Shown here piece by piece: positions 1 through 9,008 of a DNA stretch of 46,275 nucleotides; position 1 is the first letter of the stretch, and each line of letters starts with the position of its first letter. The notes under the pieces were generated by a model. It was not told the DNA's origin. It worked only from the letters and a program-made list of their open reading frames with translations, and made no database searches. The position numbers and the translations under genes are program-made. The stretch is from contig JAOAHX010000019.1 in NCBI GenBank assembly GCA_026415035.1, positions 1,683-47,957 on the forward strand, given 5' to 3'. The DNA comes from Thermodesulfobacteriota bacterium (GTDB taxonomy: Bacteria > Desulfobacterota > BSN033 > UBA1163).

Positions 1-527
1 CAGGCGGCGACCAGCCAGCTTTCCTTCGGGTCAATCTGATATTCCGGTTCAAGGCGCCCGCTACGGATCAGTCTGTAAAAAAACTCGTGGGGAAAGAGAC
101 GTTCTCCCCTCCGGTCTGCCTGAAACCACTCTTCCCTTAGATAGGACTCGAGGCGTTTGATAGCTTCCTCGGGGATACAAGTATCCGTGACCCGATTTAA
201 ACCCCTCTCGAGCAACTCCAGCTCCTCCTGGGGAGAGAGGGAGCGGTAATGAGGGATCCGTACATAGGAATGGTGGGCGATTAGATTGAAGGCCTCCTCT
301 TCCAGATTGGCGCCGGTGCAGCAGAGGCCATGGACCTTCCCTTTGCGGATCCCCTCGGCCAGGGAGACGCCAATCTCGGCCGTGCTCATCGCCCCTGCCA
401 TGGCCACCATCATGTAACCTCCCTGCTCGAGATGGAGGAGGTAGGCCTTGGCCGCATCGAGGAGGGCAGCCGAATTGAAATGGCGGAAATGGCGAATCAT
501 AAAAGAAGAGAGCGGTCCGTGATCCAT
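1..527 (-). CDS. Deoxyhypusine-synthase-like protein, partial (C-terminus beyond the window)
   Basis: The frame is open from an ATG at 525-527 to the window edge, about 175 codons with no stop. The start follows AGGGGAGTG at good spacing, 11 bases after the methyltransferase stop. The N-terminal part shows the deoxyhypusine synthase family pattern: a helical start, a Gly/Ala/Met-rich stretch (MVAMAGAMSTAEIGVSLAE) and a CCTGANLEEEAFN segment corresponding to the NAD-binding region. Bacteria lack eIF5A hypusine, so bacterial members are often homospermidine synthases or of unknown role. It is the last visible gene of the metal-uptake operon. The C-terminal half with the active-site lysine is not in view, so the activity cannot be judged. 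Confidence 0.75.
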   Translation of the reverse strand, partial: MDHGPLSSFMIRHFRHFNSAALLDAAKAYLLHLEQGGYMMVAMAGAMSTAEIGVSLAEGIRKGKVHGLCCTGANLEEEAFNLIAHHSYVRIPHYRSLSPQEELELLERGLNRVTDTCIPEEAIKRLESYLREEWFQADRRGERLFPHEFFYRLIRSGRLEPEYQIDPKESWLVAA

Positions 528-538
528 CTTCACTCCCC

Positions 539-1177
539 TTAGGAAACTTTTTTCCCCAAAACGCAGTAGAAACCGGGCTCATCGATAAACCGTTCGACCT
601 TCAATCCAAATCTCTGAAACATCGAACGCATGGAAGGCTCCTCGGGAAGATGATCGTGCATGACCGGCGGACAGGAAGCATGGTGTTTCTTAATCCCTTC
701 GGACGATTCGAAGTGGGCAATAGCCAAAAACCCTCCAGGTTTCAGGATCCGAGAAAACCTCTCCATGGCCTTTTCCTTGTCATGAAAATGGGGGAAGGAG
801 GAGAAGCAGATGATCGCATCGCAAGAGGCCTCCTCCACCGAGGTCTCCTCTGCCTCTTCGACGAGGAATCGGAGGTTGGCTTCCGGATGGAGCCTCCGGT
901 TCACTTCGATCATCTTTTCCGAGTAGTCCAGTTCGATGAGGAGGCCCTTCGAAGTGATCCGTTCGAGGACGTAGGGGACCAGCACGCCGGTTCCACACCC
1001 GACATCAAGCACTCGATCCCCTGGCCTCAGAGGCAGAAGGGAGAAGAGCCGCTTAAAGTTCTCTTCATGCTTGTCGTAGCGCCCTGTTGAAGGGTCCTTA
1101 TACCACATGTCCATCCACTTTTCGGCCTGCTCATCGAAGAATTGCTTTCGATTCAAATAGATTTCATCTGGAGTCAT
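539..1177 (-). CDS. Class I SAM-dependent methyltransferase
   Basis: A 212-residue cytoplasmic protein. Motif I is clear (VLDVGCGTGVLVPYVL, about residue 58), followed by the acidic post-I strand (LIELDYSEKM) and motif IV region (CDAIICFSSFPHF) of the Methyltransf_11/25 fold. I chose the ATG at 1175-1177 because the longer frame would run deep into the upstream permease gene; this start overlaps that gene by 14 bases. A GGAG lies about 14 bases upstream, which is long. The tight coupling to the metal ABC transporter suggests a role in metal or cofactor handling, but the methyl acceptor cannot be told. The HHASCPPVMHDH segment (about residues 165-176) is His/Cys-rich and might bind metal. Confidence 0.8.
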   Translation of the reverse strand: MTPDEIYLNRKQFFDEQAEKWMDMWYKDPSTGRYDKHEENFKRLFSLLPLRPGDRVLDVGCGTGVLVPYVLERITSKGLLIELDYSEKMIEVNRRLHPEANLRFLVEEAEETSVEEASCDAIICFSSFPHFHDKEKAMERFSRILKPGGFLAIAHFESSEGIKKHHASCPPVMHDHLPEEPSMRSMFQRFGLKVERFIDEPGFYCVLGKKVS

Positions 1178-2027
1178 GTTGATCGAGTTCGCTCCTTTCC
1201 TTAAGTTTTCCCAAGCGGCGCTTGGGCGAAAAGAGATAGGCAGCAGCGAAAAGGGTTGTGGCCATAAGGACCACGGCCGCTCCGGACGGTAGGTCGAAGA
1301 GATAAGAAACGATAAGCCCTGAAACACAGGCGCCGATTCCAGAGGCCGCGGAAAGGATGAAAAAGTGTTTTAAATTATAGGTCAACTGAAGGGCCGTGGC
1401 CCCTGGCTGCACCAGCAGGGCGAAAATAAGAAGCCCGCCCACGGTCGTGAGGTTGGAGGACACCACCGCTCCCGTTAGAAAGAGAAGGGCATAATAAATC
1501 ACCCTTTCCGGCACACCACTGGATTGGGCAAGTCGTCGTTGGAAGAGCACAGAACGGATTTCCTTAAAAAAGAGGAGGACAAACGAAACGAGGATCAGCG
1601 TTATGAGGCCCATGATGATCAAGTCGGATCCAGAGAGGCTCAGCAGACTTCCCCACATCAGATTGAGGGCGCTTGCCTTCGTCCTCGTGAGGACCCCCAG
1701 GGCAAGAAAGGCAAGCCCCATCAAAAAAGAAAAGAGGATGCCGAGGACATTTTCAAGGGCGATGTCCGTGCGGTCAGACAGGGGGCCGAGCACTGCCGCA
1801 ACGATCAGGCACAGGGCCAAACCGCTTAGGAAAGGATCGAAATGGAGAAGCATCCCAAGGACGGCGCCTGCAAAAGCTGCATGAGACATGGAGACGCCAA
1901 TCAGGGGCATCTTCAGAAGCACTACAAAAACAGAGAGAAGGGAACAGCTCAAACCGCAGAGCACACATGCGATGGCCGCACGCTGGAAAGGGATAACCGA
2001 AAACATTTCGATCAAATCATCAACCAT
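1164..2027 (-). CDS. Metal ABC transporter permease (ABC-3/ZnuB family)
   Basis: About 287 residues with eight or so hydrophobic segments and the ABC-3 family pattern, including the conserved PLIGVSMSHAAFAGAVLG region near residue 50 and VGGLLIFALLVQPGATA in the second half. The family forms the inner-membrane channel for Zn2+, Mn2+ or Fe2+ import. I took the ATG at 2025-2027, which overlaps the ATPase stop in ATGGTTGA; an upstream frame extension is unlikely. It works with the ATPase and the binding protein immediately upstream. The metal cannot be told from the permease alone; zinc is the commonest assignment. Confidence 0.88.
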   Translation of the reverse strand: MVDDLIEMFSVIPFQRAAIACVLCGLSCSLLSVFVVLLKMPLIGVSMSHAAFAGAVLGMLLHFDPFLSGLALCLIVAAVLGPLSDRTDIALENVLGILFSFLMGLAFLALGVLTRTKASALNLMWGSLLSLSGSDLIIMGLITLILVSFVLLFFKEIRSVLFQRRLAQSSGVPERVIYYALLFLTGAVVSSNLTTVGGLLIFALLVQPGATALQLTYNLKHFFILSAASGIGACVSGLIVSYLFDLPSGAAVVLMATTLFAAAYLFSPKRRLGKLKERSELDQHDSR

Positions 2028-2799
2028 AAGAAACGAATCTTTTCCCGTTCCGCTCAAACGTCTCCAAAGGATACTGGAACAACCGGCTCAGGGTCTCCCC
2101 GGACAACGCCCTGTGGATATCGCCATCAAAAACGATTCTGCCTTGATGAAGCAGCACGGCCCGGTTCACTGAGGTCGGCATCATATTAAAATCGTGCGTG
2201 ACGAAGAGAAGGGTAAGGGCCTCCCGTCGGTGGATTTCGTCGATAAGGTTGAGGACTTCCTTCTGGACGGCGATGTCGAGGTTGACCGTTGGCTCATCCA
2301 TGAGAAGAAGATCCGGCTCCTGAAGGATGGCTCGCGCCAGGGAAACCTTCTGCCGCTCTCCTCCTGAGAGTTGCCCCAAGGGTCGCTGGGCGAGATGGCT
2401 CATTCGCATCAACTCCAACATTGCCATGGCCTTCTCTTTCTCCCACCTTCCGGGAGAGCGAAAAAGGCCCAATCTCCCAGCGGCACCGGTCAGGACGGCC
2501 TCCAAGGCTGAGATCGGAAAGGCCGGTTCGACCTGAAATCCTTGCGGAACGTAAGCGATCCGAAGACGGGTTTTGAGGGACCGACGGTGGGTTTCAGCTT
2601 TCCCGAAGAGCTTGAGTGTCCCCTCGAACCGCTCGAATCCTGCGATGACGTTCAGGAAGGTGGTCTTCCCGGCACCGTTTGGTCCGATGATTCCCAGGGA
2701 CTCGTGTGGAGAAATCTCCAACGAGATCCGGTCCAAAAGGATTCGGTTGGCCTTCCGGACCGTAACGTCCTTCAGCTCGAGGACGCTCTCTCTTTCCAT
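2020..2799 (-). CDS. Metal ABC transporter ATP-binding protein (ZnuC/MntB type)
   Basis: 259 residues with a complete ABC ATPase set: Walker A GPNGAGKTT (about residue 40), Q-loop in YVPQGF, signature LSGGERQKVSLARA, Walker B LLLMDEP and the switch histidine in FVTHDFN. The Shine-Dalgarno GAGGAGG lies just before the ATG. It starts 7 bases after the binding-protein stop and overlaps the permease start, so the three genes form a standard metal importer operon. It energises import from the cytoplasmic side. Confidence 0.9.
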   Translation of the reverse strand: MERESVLELKDVTVRKANRILLDRISLEISPHESLGIIGPNGAGKTTFLNVIAGFERFEGTLKLFGKAETHRRSLKTRLRIAYVPQGFQVEPAFPISALEAVLTGAAGRLGLFRSPGRWEKEKAMAMLELMRMSHLAQRPLGQLSGGERQKVSLARAILQEPDLLLMDEPTVNLDIAVQKEVLNLIDEIHRREALTLLFVTHDFNMMPTSVNRAVLLHQGRIVFDGDIHRALSGETLSRLFQYPLETFERNGKRFVSYG

Positions 2800-2806
2800 A
2801 ACCTCC

Positions 2807-3661
2807 TCAAAAAGGGTTTTCCCCCCTCCCTTTCAGGGTCGAAAGGAGAATCTCCACATTCTCCTGGAGGGTGGCAAGGTAACCCTTCTCCGAAGGAAAA
2901 TTGGTCAAGACGACATGGGGAACCCCCAATGCCTCGGCGATCCCCTTGCCCGCCTCCGGTCCGGACTGAAGGTTATCCACGACCGCGACGGCCTTCTGTT
3001 CCCTCCCGATTTTGGAAAGACGGATCACTTCTCGGGCCGAGATCGATTCTGGCCTTCCATATTCTCCCACCACCCGGAACCCCATCCATTCCAGGAACCC
3101 TTTTTGCATGGAGGATGCGATCATCGCTTTTCCGGCCACGCCGGCAGTTTTCATCTTTTCCGTGAGAGCCCGCGATACCTCTTTGACTCGAAGTATCACC
3201 TCCCCTTTCCTTTTCAGGATCTCTTCCCGATCTTCCGGGAAATGCGCGACCAGCCCCTCGGCCAAAACCTCCAGCCCAAAGAGGTAAGCGTCGGGAACCA
3301 TCCAGTTGCGGCCTCCCGTCTCTACCCACAACTGCGCCCTTTTACCCGAACTGACCTTGTGGAAAAAAGACATCCCCTTGAAGGAGATCAGGAGGTCTGC
3401 TTTTCCTATTTTTTCAATATCGGAGAGTTTCATATCATAGTGGCCCGGGCACTGGTCGGGCGGAAGGATGGCCTCGACGGCATACCGAATCTGCGGCAAG
3501 AGGGAGGCCGCCATGCTCGAAAGGATCGTATCGGAGGTGACGACCCAACGCCTTCCCTCTCGATCGCCTCCTTTCGAAGAAAGGGCGAAGGAGATGTCGG
3601 AAGATCCCACAAGGAACGCCAAACTCAATGTTAAAAGGGCCCACCTCTTCGAAAACGGCAT
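2807..3661 (-). CDS. Metal ABC transporter substrate-binding protein (ZnuA-like)
   Basis: About 284 residues with an N-terminal signal peptide (MPFSKRWALLTLSLAFLVG, cleavage near residue 27). The fold follows the cluster A-I (ZnuA/TroA) pattern: an early metal-ligand histidine in PGHYDMKLSDIEKIGKADLL, a central helix, and late motifs VVDNLQSGPEAGKGIAEALG and VVLTNFPSEKG. The long His-rich loop of classical ZnuA is absent. I chose the ATG at 3659-3661 behind AGGAGGG rather than an in-frame GTG 18 bases upstream. Being downstream of a TonB receptor, it probably collects the metal released into the periplasm. The ligand set is atypical enough that Zn, Mn or Fe cannot be separated. Confidence 0.82.
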   Translation of the reverse strand: MPFSKRWALLTLSLAFLVGSSDISFALSSKGGDREGRRWVVTSDTILSSMAASLLPQIRYAVEAILPPDQCPGHYDMKLSDIEKIGKADLLISFKGMSFFHKVSSGKRAQLWVETGGRNWMVPDAYLFGLEVLAEGLVAHFPEDREEILKRKGEVILRVKEVSRALTEKMKTAGVAGKAMIASSMQKGFLEWMGFRVVGEYGRPESISAREVIRLSKIGREQKAVAVVDNLQSGPEAGKGIAEALGVPHVVLTNFPSEKGYLATLQENVEILLSTLKGRGENPF

Positions 3662-3750
3662 TGACAATCCCTCCTTCACCTCAAGAGGAAGCCTCTTGGA
3701 AGCCCCCAGATGGCGATATCCCGATGCTCGGAAAGATCCGGTTTCCTCTC

Positions 3751-5943
3751 CTATTTGAACTTCAGGACCATCCCCGCAAAGGCGGTGATCCCGGGCATGG
3801 GGTAGCCTTTGTTATATTCATATTCTTTGTCCAAAAGGTTATTGACGGCTAAAAAGATTTCCGAATCGCGCAACCAGAGGGGTTGGAAATGGAAACGGTA
3901 GCTCAAACGGGCGTTGACCAGTGTGATGTCGTCCAATTTGTCGATCCGCGTTAGCGGAGTGAAGTTCAGAGTTCCACTCCTTCGGACCGTACCCTGATAG
4001 AGGTCCCTGAGGTGCTGCATATCCATATAGAGCTTGAAATGATCGAGAAAGGTCCACGCCACTCCAGCCTGAAATTGAAACCCAGGGGTGTAAGGGAGAT
4101 GTTCCTGGGTGACGCCATTATTCCCGGTCGCTCTTGCTTTTAACCAGGTGGCGGCGGCGAAGAGCTCGAGATTTTTGAAAGGCGTCGTGGTACTGGTAAG
4201 TTCGAGGCCACGAATCTTGTATTGACCGATCGGGTCGTTCCATAGGGTCGGAATGGGCCCAAACATATAGGCCTGGAAACGGTCTTTCCCTTTGTCGTAG
4301 AAGGCGGTGGCTCCCAAGGTCACGATCTTAGGCCACGTGTAGCTGAGGCCCCCTTCGAAATGATTGACCACCTCCGGCTTTATCGTCTCCCAGTACTGCC
4401 TGGGATTGGTCACCGTGGAAGTGCTGACCACCAGGTTCATGACCGCTACGGGGGTGGGATAGATGACCCCTCTGGAGTACTGGAGATTGAGGCGAAGATC
4501 CTTATATCCGGTGACCACGCCGGCCTGGGAGGAGGGTTTGTCCCGAAACTCGTCGTGTTCAAAATACCGGAAGCCTACCGAGGGGATGAGATAGAACCCA
4601 TCCAACCGTCCGACCATCTGGCTCACGGCCAAGTAGGGCGAGACAAGCAGGGTGTCGGGAAAATCCCACGTTCTCTTTGCCTGTCCGCCATTGATACCTG
4701 GCACGGCCCTTCCGGTGAAGGTTCGCTGAGTATTTTTCAATTCGGTGAAGTCGAGGTCTGTCCCGAGGATCATCTCCCCCCCAGGCCAGAGTTGGAGTCT
4801 TTCCCTTCCACGAACTCCGTATAGGGAGATTTCCTGTCTCGACCAGAGGCCGCCCGTACCCTGGCCATATCGACGGCCATTCGTTAACTCCTGGATGAGG
4901 TCAAAATCCGTCTCATTCCAGTAGGCCTTGAGATAACCCTGGAACTGTTTATACTCGTGATTCAGGGTCAAGGTGGTCAGGAAGTTTTCAGTGTCAAAAC
5001 GTTCGGCCATGGGCCAACTTACGCCGTTGGTCGGCGTGGGTTTGACGTCCGGCATGGGAGCTTCGGTTTTACTCCTCACATAATTGGCCAGGAGTCTGAG
5101 ATTCCATTCTTTGTTGAGTTGATAACCGGTGTTGGCATAGTAGCTCTGCTGCTGCCCTCTGTCCCTGTCGTGCCGGCCCTCGACTTCTGCCCAACGCTGG
5201 GGATTGCGATGCCCTTCGGTGTCCACCAAACTCTGAGACAGGTAGACATCAAAAGGTCCTTTTTTAAACCCCCCTGAGAGGCTCTCATAAAAGGTATAAT
5301 AACTTCCCCCGCTGAAATGGAGAACAATTTCATGGCCCTCCTTCTTCAAATATTTTGGAAGAACATTAACCAAGGCATAGCCGCTTCCGAATTGATGGAG
5401 CTGGGGACTCTTGTAAATCTCCATCCCCCCGATGGTGGAGATGGCGATGCTATCCCCCAAGACCTGGCCGAAGATGGCCCCATAGCGAGGCACCCCATCA
5501 AATTCGATGGGAAAGTCCGCGCCCGGGTGACTGGCCCCCCGGCCACGAATATAAAGGCTGTGGCTGGTTTGGGTTCCCAAAAGATTCCAGCCGCGGAACA
5601 TGACCCCTGGGACATTGCGCATCGTCGGCTGGAAATCATAAGTGTTCTGTTCCTTGATCTGTTCTTCGGTCACCAGATTGTACTGGGTGCCATACCGGGT
5701 ATTCACTGGAGTGACAGGATTGCTGTAAGGCGTGCCGATGACCAGGATTTCCTCCAGCACGGTTTTCTCTTCTTTCTTTTCAACCTCCTGGGTCATTCCA
5801 GGGACGGCGGCGAGCAGGAAGAGGATACATAGCAAAAAGATTATTAAAAAGCTCTTTTTTAAGCCTTTTAAGGGCCTCCTCCTCTGCCGATCATTTTCGA
5901 TACCGCGCGCTTCTGGGACCATGGTTTCAGCCTTTCTTTTCAT
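3751..5943 (-). CDS. TonB-dependent outer-membrane receptor (copy next to the ZnuABC-like transporter)
   Basis: About 730 residues: a positively charged N-terminus, a signal/anchor stretch (SFLIIFLLCILFLLAAVPG), a TonB-box-like segment (EEILVIGTP), a plug domain with YIRGRG and a 22-strand-type barrel ending in the hydrophobic C-terminus MVLKFK. I placed the start at 5941-5943 behind a GGGGGGAT purine run, not at the ATG 60 bases upstream, since that ATG lies inside a leader element also found in front of the other receptor gene. The arrangement receptor then ZnuA-C-B suggests active uptake of a metal chelate. The chelate is unknown. Confidence 0.88.
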   Translation of the reverse strand: MKRKAETMVPEARGIENDRQRRRPLKGLKKSFLIIFLLCILFLLAAVPGMTQEVEKKEEKTVLEEILVIGTPYSNPVTPVNTRYGTQYNLVTEEQIKEQNTYDFQPTMRNVPGVMFRGWNLLGTQTSHSLYIRGRGASHPGADFPIEFDGVPRYGAIFGQVLGDSIAISTIGGMEIYKSPQLHQFGSGYALVNVLPKYLKKEGHEIVLHFSGGSYYTFYESLSGGFKKGPFDVYLSQSLVDTEGHRNPQRWAEVEGRHDRDRGQQQSYYANTGYQLNKEWNLRLLANYVRSKTEAPMPDVKPTPTNGVSWPMAERFDTENFLTTLTLNHEYKQFQGYLKAYWNETDFDLIQELTNGRRYGQGTGGLWSRQEISLYGVRGRERLQLWPGGEMILGTDLDFTELKNTQRTFTGRAVPGINGGQAKRTWDFPDTLLVSPYLAVSQMVGRLDGFYLIPSVGFRYFEHDEFRDKPSSQAGVVTGYKDLRLNLQYSRGVIYPTPVAVMNLVVSTSTVTNPRQYWETIKPEVVNHFEGGLSYTWPKIVTLGATAFYDKGKDRFQAYMFGPIPTLWNDPIGQYKIRGLELTSTTTPFKNLELFAAATWLKARATGNNGVTQEHLPYTPGFQFQAGVAWTFLDHFKLYMDMQHLRDLYQGTVRRSGTLNFTPLTRIDKLDDITLVNARLSYRFHFQPLWLRDSEIFLAVNNLLDKEYEYNKGYPMPGITAFAGMVLKFK

Positions 5944-5964
5944 GATATCCCCCCTTTGGTTTTT

Positions 5965-6001
5965 TTCTCCTTTCGCAGGAGGGATGAGGTCTTCTTGACC
6001 C
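5965..6001 (-). repeat. 37-bp leader element, copy 1 (upstream of TonB receptor)
   Basis: This 37-bp stretch matches 33 of 37 positions with 19372-19408, the only other copy I see. On the minus strand it can fold into two consecutive small hairpins, GGTC-AAGAA-GACC and CTCCT-GCGAA-AGGAG. It ends about 20 bases before the receptor start codon. Two of the substitutions between the copies keep pairing as G-U. It could be a dispersed palindromic repeat or a shared 5'-UTR control element. Confidence 0.6.
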
Positions 6002-6011
6002 ATTTGGGAAG

Positions 6012-6066
6012 CAAATAAAAAAAGCCACCAAAGGATATCCCCTTCCTGGGGTGCGCCTTCGTGGCT
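6012..6066 (-). terminator. Hairpin with T-tract between chlD-like gene and TonB receptor (copy A)
   Basis: On the minus strand a stem AGCCAC/GTGGCT encloses AAGG/CCTT pairing and an inner CCCC-AGGAA-GGGG hairpin, and is followed directly by TTTTTTTATTTG. This has the form of an intrinsic terminator for the chelatase operon, or an attenuator in the receptor leader. A related hairpin lies at 21262-21303 before tonB. A further hairpin at 6086-6112 (CCAAGGATCG paired with CGATCC..TTGG) fills the rest of the 143-bp gap from the chlD-like stop. Confidence 0.6.
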
Positions 6067-6138
6067 CCTATCCTGCCTTCAATGGCCAAGGATCGATTTC
6101 CGATCCCTTTGGTCACGAATGGCGAAAACTGTCTTCGT

Positions 6139-7995
6139 TCAAGCCCGTGCGTTTTTCTTGGCCTGAATCAATTCCGTTAGAAACTCCGACCTCAAGCCCT
6201 CGACCGTGTAGTAATCCGCCTCAAGATACGTGGCGAGCTGCTGGGCGAGATCGGTTCTCATAAACCCTTTTTTATCCTCCGTATCGACCACGACAATATC
6301 GGTACGGGGATTGCCTCTGAGACAAGCGGCTACCTTTTTTATTTCGTCTCCCACCGGCAAATCGGTCAACGCCTGGTTCGCCCTTCCATCCGTGATGAGC
6401 ACCAGAAGCGTCCTCGTCTCAGGAGCTTTGATCTCCATCCGACGAATCAGTTTGTAAGCCTCGAGGAGTCCGGCTGAGAGAGGGGTTTTCCCTCCAACGG
6501 GTAATTCCGTCAATTTCTTCAAAGAGAAGTTTAGGCTTTTGGTGGGGGGGAGGACCAGTTCAGCCCTGTCTCTTCGGAAGACGATCAACGAGACTTGATC
6601 TCTCTTCTGATAACAATCCATGAGCAGGGAGAGGATCGCCCCTTTCGTCTCCACCATCCTCCTGCGGGCAGCCATCGAACCCGAACCGTCCAGGACGAAG
6701 ACCACCAGATGGCCCATCTTTCTCTCCCTTTGCTTGAACCGCAGATCTTCCTCGTGGATCACCAATCTATCCTTCCTCCCCCTCATGGCCTGAAAGGGCG
6801 TGGAGGCCCGGATCGTAGCATCGATGGCAATATCGTCCTTTCCCCTGAATAGGCTTTTAAGGTAACGCCCCCCTTTATCCTTTACCCGGGTCTTTGTCCT
6901 TCTACCCGAGGCCATCCGATAGATCCTGTCCTTTCTAAAAGACATCCTGCGGATTTTGAAGGCATGGCCTACCTCGAAGACCTCCTCTTTCGGTCTCAAC
7001 TCCACCCCTTGAACGCTGGTGTTTTGGAGCCCCTCTGATTCTGGCTGCTCTGATCTGGTCGACTCAGGAGTTCGGCCAGGATCCTCTGAAGACCCCTGTC
7101 TTTCGTGTACCTCTGGGGGGCGCTCCTTCTGAGCCGGAGGGGGTTCTTCGACGGGTTTCATCTGTTCCAGCATTCTTACCCTGTGTGTCAGGACGAGGGG
7201 TAGGACTTCATCTACCCCTTCCTGGGTTACCTCCGGGTGTCCACAATAGGCGGCATAAGCTCGAGCGGCATAGGTCAGGTAAATATCGCCCCTGTGTCCG
7301 GGAAGAAGATTCTGCCTGCAGAGGTCAGCAATATATTCCTTCAAAGGATCGGAGATGGCAATTTGTGCAAGAGCGTTCCGAGCCGAGGCGATCTTGTGTT
7401 TGAGATGATGGTCGGGGGAAGCTTGACGGAGATGAGGCTGGAGGTCTATGCCTCCGGCCTTCCTGATGACTTCCATTCTCTGTTTTGCATCTCTCAAGCC
7501 CTGCCAGATCACACACATTCCAAATCGGTCCAGGAGGTGAGGAGATAGGTTCCCTTCCTCCGGATTCATGCTTGCGATTAGAACGAATCTGGAAGGATAC
7601 TTCAAAGCAAATCCCTCCCTCTCGATGATGACTTCGCCCTTATCTTGAGCCGCCATGAGAAGAGGGAGTATTTCCGGCGGAAGCAGGTTGATGTCATCCA
7701 CGTAGACCACTCCTCCGTGGGCTTTGCAGAGGAGCCCTTTCTGTAAGACTCTTTTTCCGGAGGACAGGGTCTTTTCAATGTCGATGCCGCCCATCAATCG
7801 GTCTTCGGTTATATTCAGAGGGAGTTCGACGAAGGGGGTGTCCTCGGGAAGCAACTCCTTAAAAAGCCTTGCAAGGGTCGATTTACCGCTTCCTTTCTCT
7901 CCGATGAAGAGGACCCCACCGCATCGGAAATCGATGGCATTCAGAATCAGAGATAGCTTGGCATCCGGATGTCCTACGAACTCGCTAAATCTCAT
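6139..7995 (-). CDS. Magnesium/cobalt chelatase ChlD-like subunit (AAA+ plus VWA domain)
   Basis: 618 residues. The N-terminal AAA+ domain (about 1-275) has Walker [10 protein letters not shown], Walker [11 protein letters not shown] and the sensor region [11 protein letters not shown] Pro/Glu-rich linker follows (about 275-345), then a basic segment and a C-terminal von Willebrand A domain with MIDAS residues DGSGS (about 436-440), the threonine in GGKTPLS and the aspartate in ITDGR. This is the BchD/ChlD layout; the subunit bridges the AAA+ motor and the large metal-inserting subunit. Its start overlaps the stop of the ChlI-like gene (ATGA). Unlike plant ChlD, the Walker A looks intact, so it may hydrolyse ATP itself. 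Confidence 0.88.
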   Translation of the reverse strand: MRFSEFVGHPDAKLSLILNAIDFRCGGVLFIGEKGSGKSTLARLFKELLPEDTPFVELPLNITEDRLMGGIDIEKTLSSGKRVLQKGLLCKAHGGVVYVDDINLLPPEILPLLMAAQDKGEVIIEREGFALKYPSRFVLIASMNPEEGNLSPHLLDRFGMCVIWQGLRDAKQRMEVIRKAGGIDLQPHLRQASPDHHLKHKIASARNALAQIAISDPLKEYIADLCRQNLLPGHRGDIYLTYAARAYAAYCGHPEVTQEGVDEVLPLVLTHRVRMLEQMKPVEEPPPAQKERPPEVHERQGSSEDPGRTPESTRSEQPESEGLQNTSVQGVELRPKEEVFEVGHAFKIRRMSFRKDRIYRMASGRRTKTRVKDKGGRYLKSLFRGKDDIAIDATIRASTPFQAMRGRKDRLVIHEEDLRFKQRERKMGHLVVFVLDGSGSMAARRRMVETKGAILSLLMDCYQKRDQVSLIVFRRDRAELVLPPTKSLNFSLKKLTELPVGGKTPLSAGLLEAYKLIRRMEIKAPETRTLLVLITDGRANQALTDLPVGDEIKKVAACLRGNPRTDIVVVDTEDKKGFMRTDLAQQLATYLEADYYTVEGLRSEFLTELIQAKKNARA

Positions 7996-9008
7996 CGCCC
8001 CATTTGAGAGAGGACGGCTTGAACCTGTTCGTTCCCCTTTTCGATTTCCTCGAAAGGAAGTCTTTTCAACCGATGGCGAAGGGACAACTGGGCCGCCTCC
8101 CTGATCTCCTCCGAGTCGATCGTCCTCTTTCCTTTAAAAGCTGAGAGGGCCCTTGCCGATTTCATGATGACGATGTCGGCCCTGTGGCCATCCAGATTCA
8201 AGGCCGAGGTGACCCCGACGATCTTTTCAAGAACGTCCTCCGTCACGTTGACGGCGTTTAAATTCTCCTTTGCGCTCATAATCTTTTGAGAGAGGGCTTT
8301 TTGTTCTGCCTCCCAGGCCCTGAAAAAGTCCGCCGGCCTGGAATCGAACTCAGCCCTTCTTCGCAATATCTCCATCCTCAACGCCTTGTCCTGAATCGAT
8401 CTGACCTCGACACATAAACCGAATCGGTCCAGAAGCTGGGGTCTCAGCTCTCCCTCTTCCGGGTTCATCGTCCCGACCAGGATGAATTTCGAAGGATGGG
8501 TAAAAGAAACGCCCTCTCTTTCCACGGTATTGACGCCCATGGCCGCCGAGTCGAGCAGGAGATCTACGATATGGTCTTCGAGCAGGTTGACCTCATCGAC
8601 ATAGAGGAAATTCCTGTTGGCTCCGGCTAAAATCCCGGGTTCGAACCTCTTCTCCCCCTTCTTCAAGGCATGCTCGATGTCGAGGGACCCCACCAATCTG
8701 TCCTCTGTAACTCCGAGGGGGAGCTCCACCACCCTCATCTTTTTCTTCTCATAGTGGAGATGGCCCTCTGTCTGGATCTTCTCCTGACAGCTCTGGCAGA
8801 GGCCCTCCTTCGGATGGCAGTTAAAGGGACAATCTTTCACCCCCTCCATCTCTGGCAGAAGGTCTGCCAGCGCCCTGACCGCGGTGCTTTTCGCCGTTCC
8901 CTTCTCTCCCATGATCAGGATGCCCCCGATCGAAGGGTCGATCACATTCAAGATCAATCCTGTCTTCATCTCCTCCTGGCCGACGATGGCCGTGAAAGGG
9001 AAAATCAT
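7992..9008 (-). CDS. Magnesium chelatase subunit I-like AAA+ ATPase
   Basis: 338 residues with Walker [10 protein letters not shown] (34-42), Walker [11 protein letters not shown], and the BchI-specific insert around [18 protein letters not shown] cysteine-rich insertion (Cys60, 64, 71, 74; CPFNC and CQSC) follows Walker A and may bind zinc or an iron-sulfur cluster. The protein would form the hexameric ATPase motor with the ChlD-like partner and drive CobN. Both ends overlap neighbours as ATGA, so the three chelatase genes are translationally coupled. Confidence 0.9.
   Translation of the reverse strand: MIFPFTAIVGQEEMKTGLILNVIDPSIGGILIMGEKGTAKSTAVRALADLLPEMEGVKDCPFNCHPKEGLCQSCQEKIQTEGHLHYEKKKMRVVELPLGVTEDRLVGSLDIEHALKKGEKRFEPGILAGANRNFLYVDEVNLLEDHIVDLLLDSAAMGVNTVEREGVSFTHPSKFILVGTMNPEEGELRPQLLDRFGLCVEVRSIQDKALRMEILRRRAEFDSRPADFFRAWEAEQKALSQKIMSAKENLNAVNVTEDVLEKIVGVTSALNLDGHRADIVIMKSARALSAFKGKRTIDSEEIREAAQLSLRHRLKRLPFEEIEKGNEQVQAVLSQMGR

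Noticed and set aside
6004-6138. Cobalamin riboswitch before the TonB receptor next to cobN
   Set aside because: I could not find the B12-box pattern in this gap or in the leaders at 19352-19471 and 21251-21400; only short hairpins are present.
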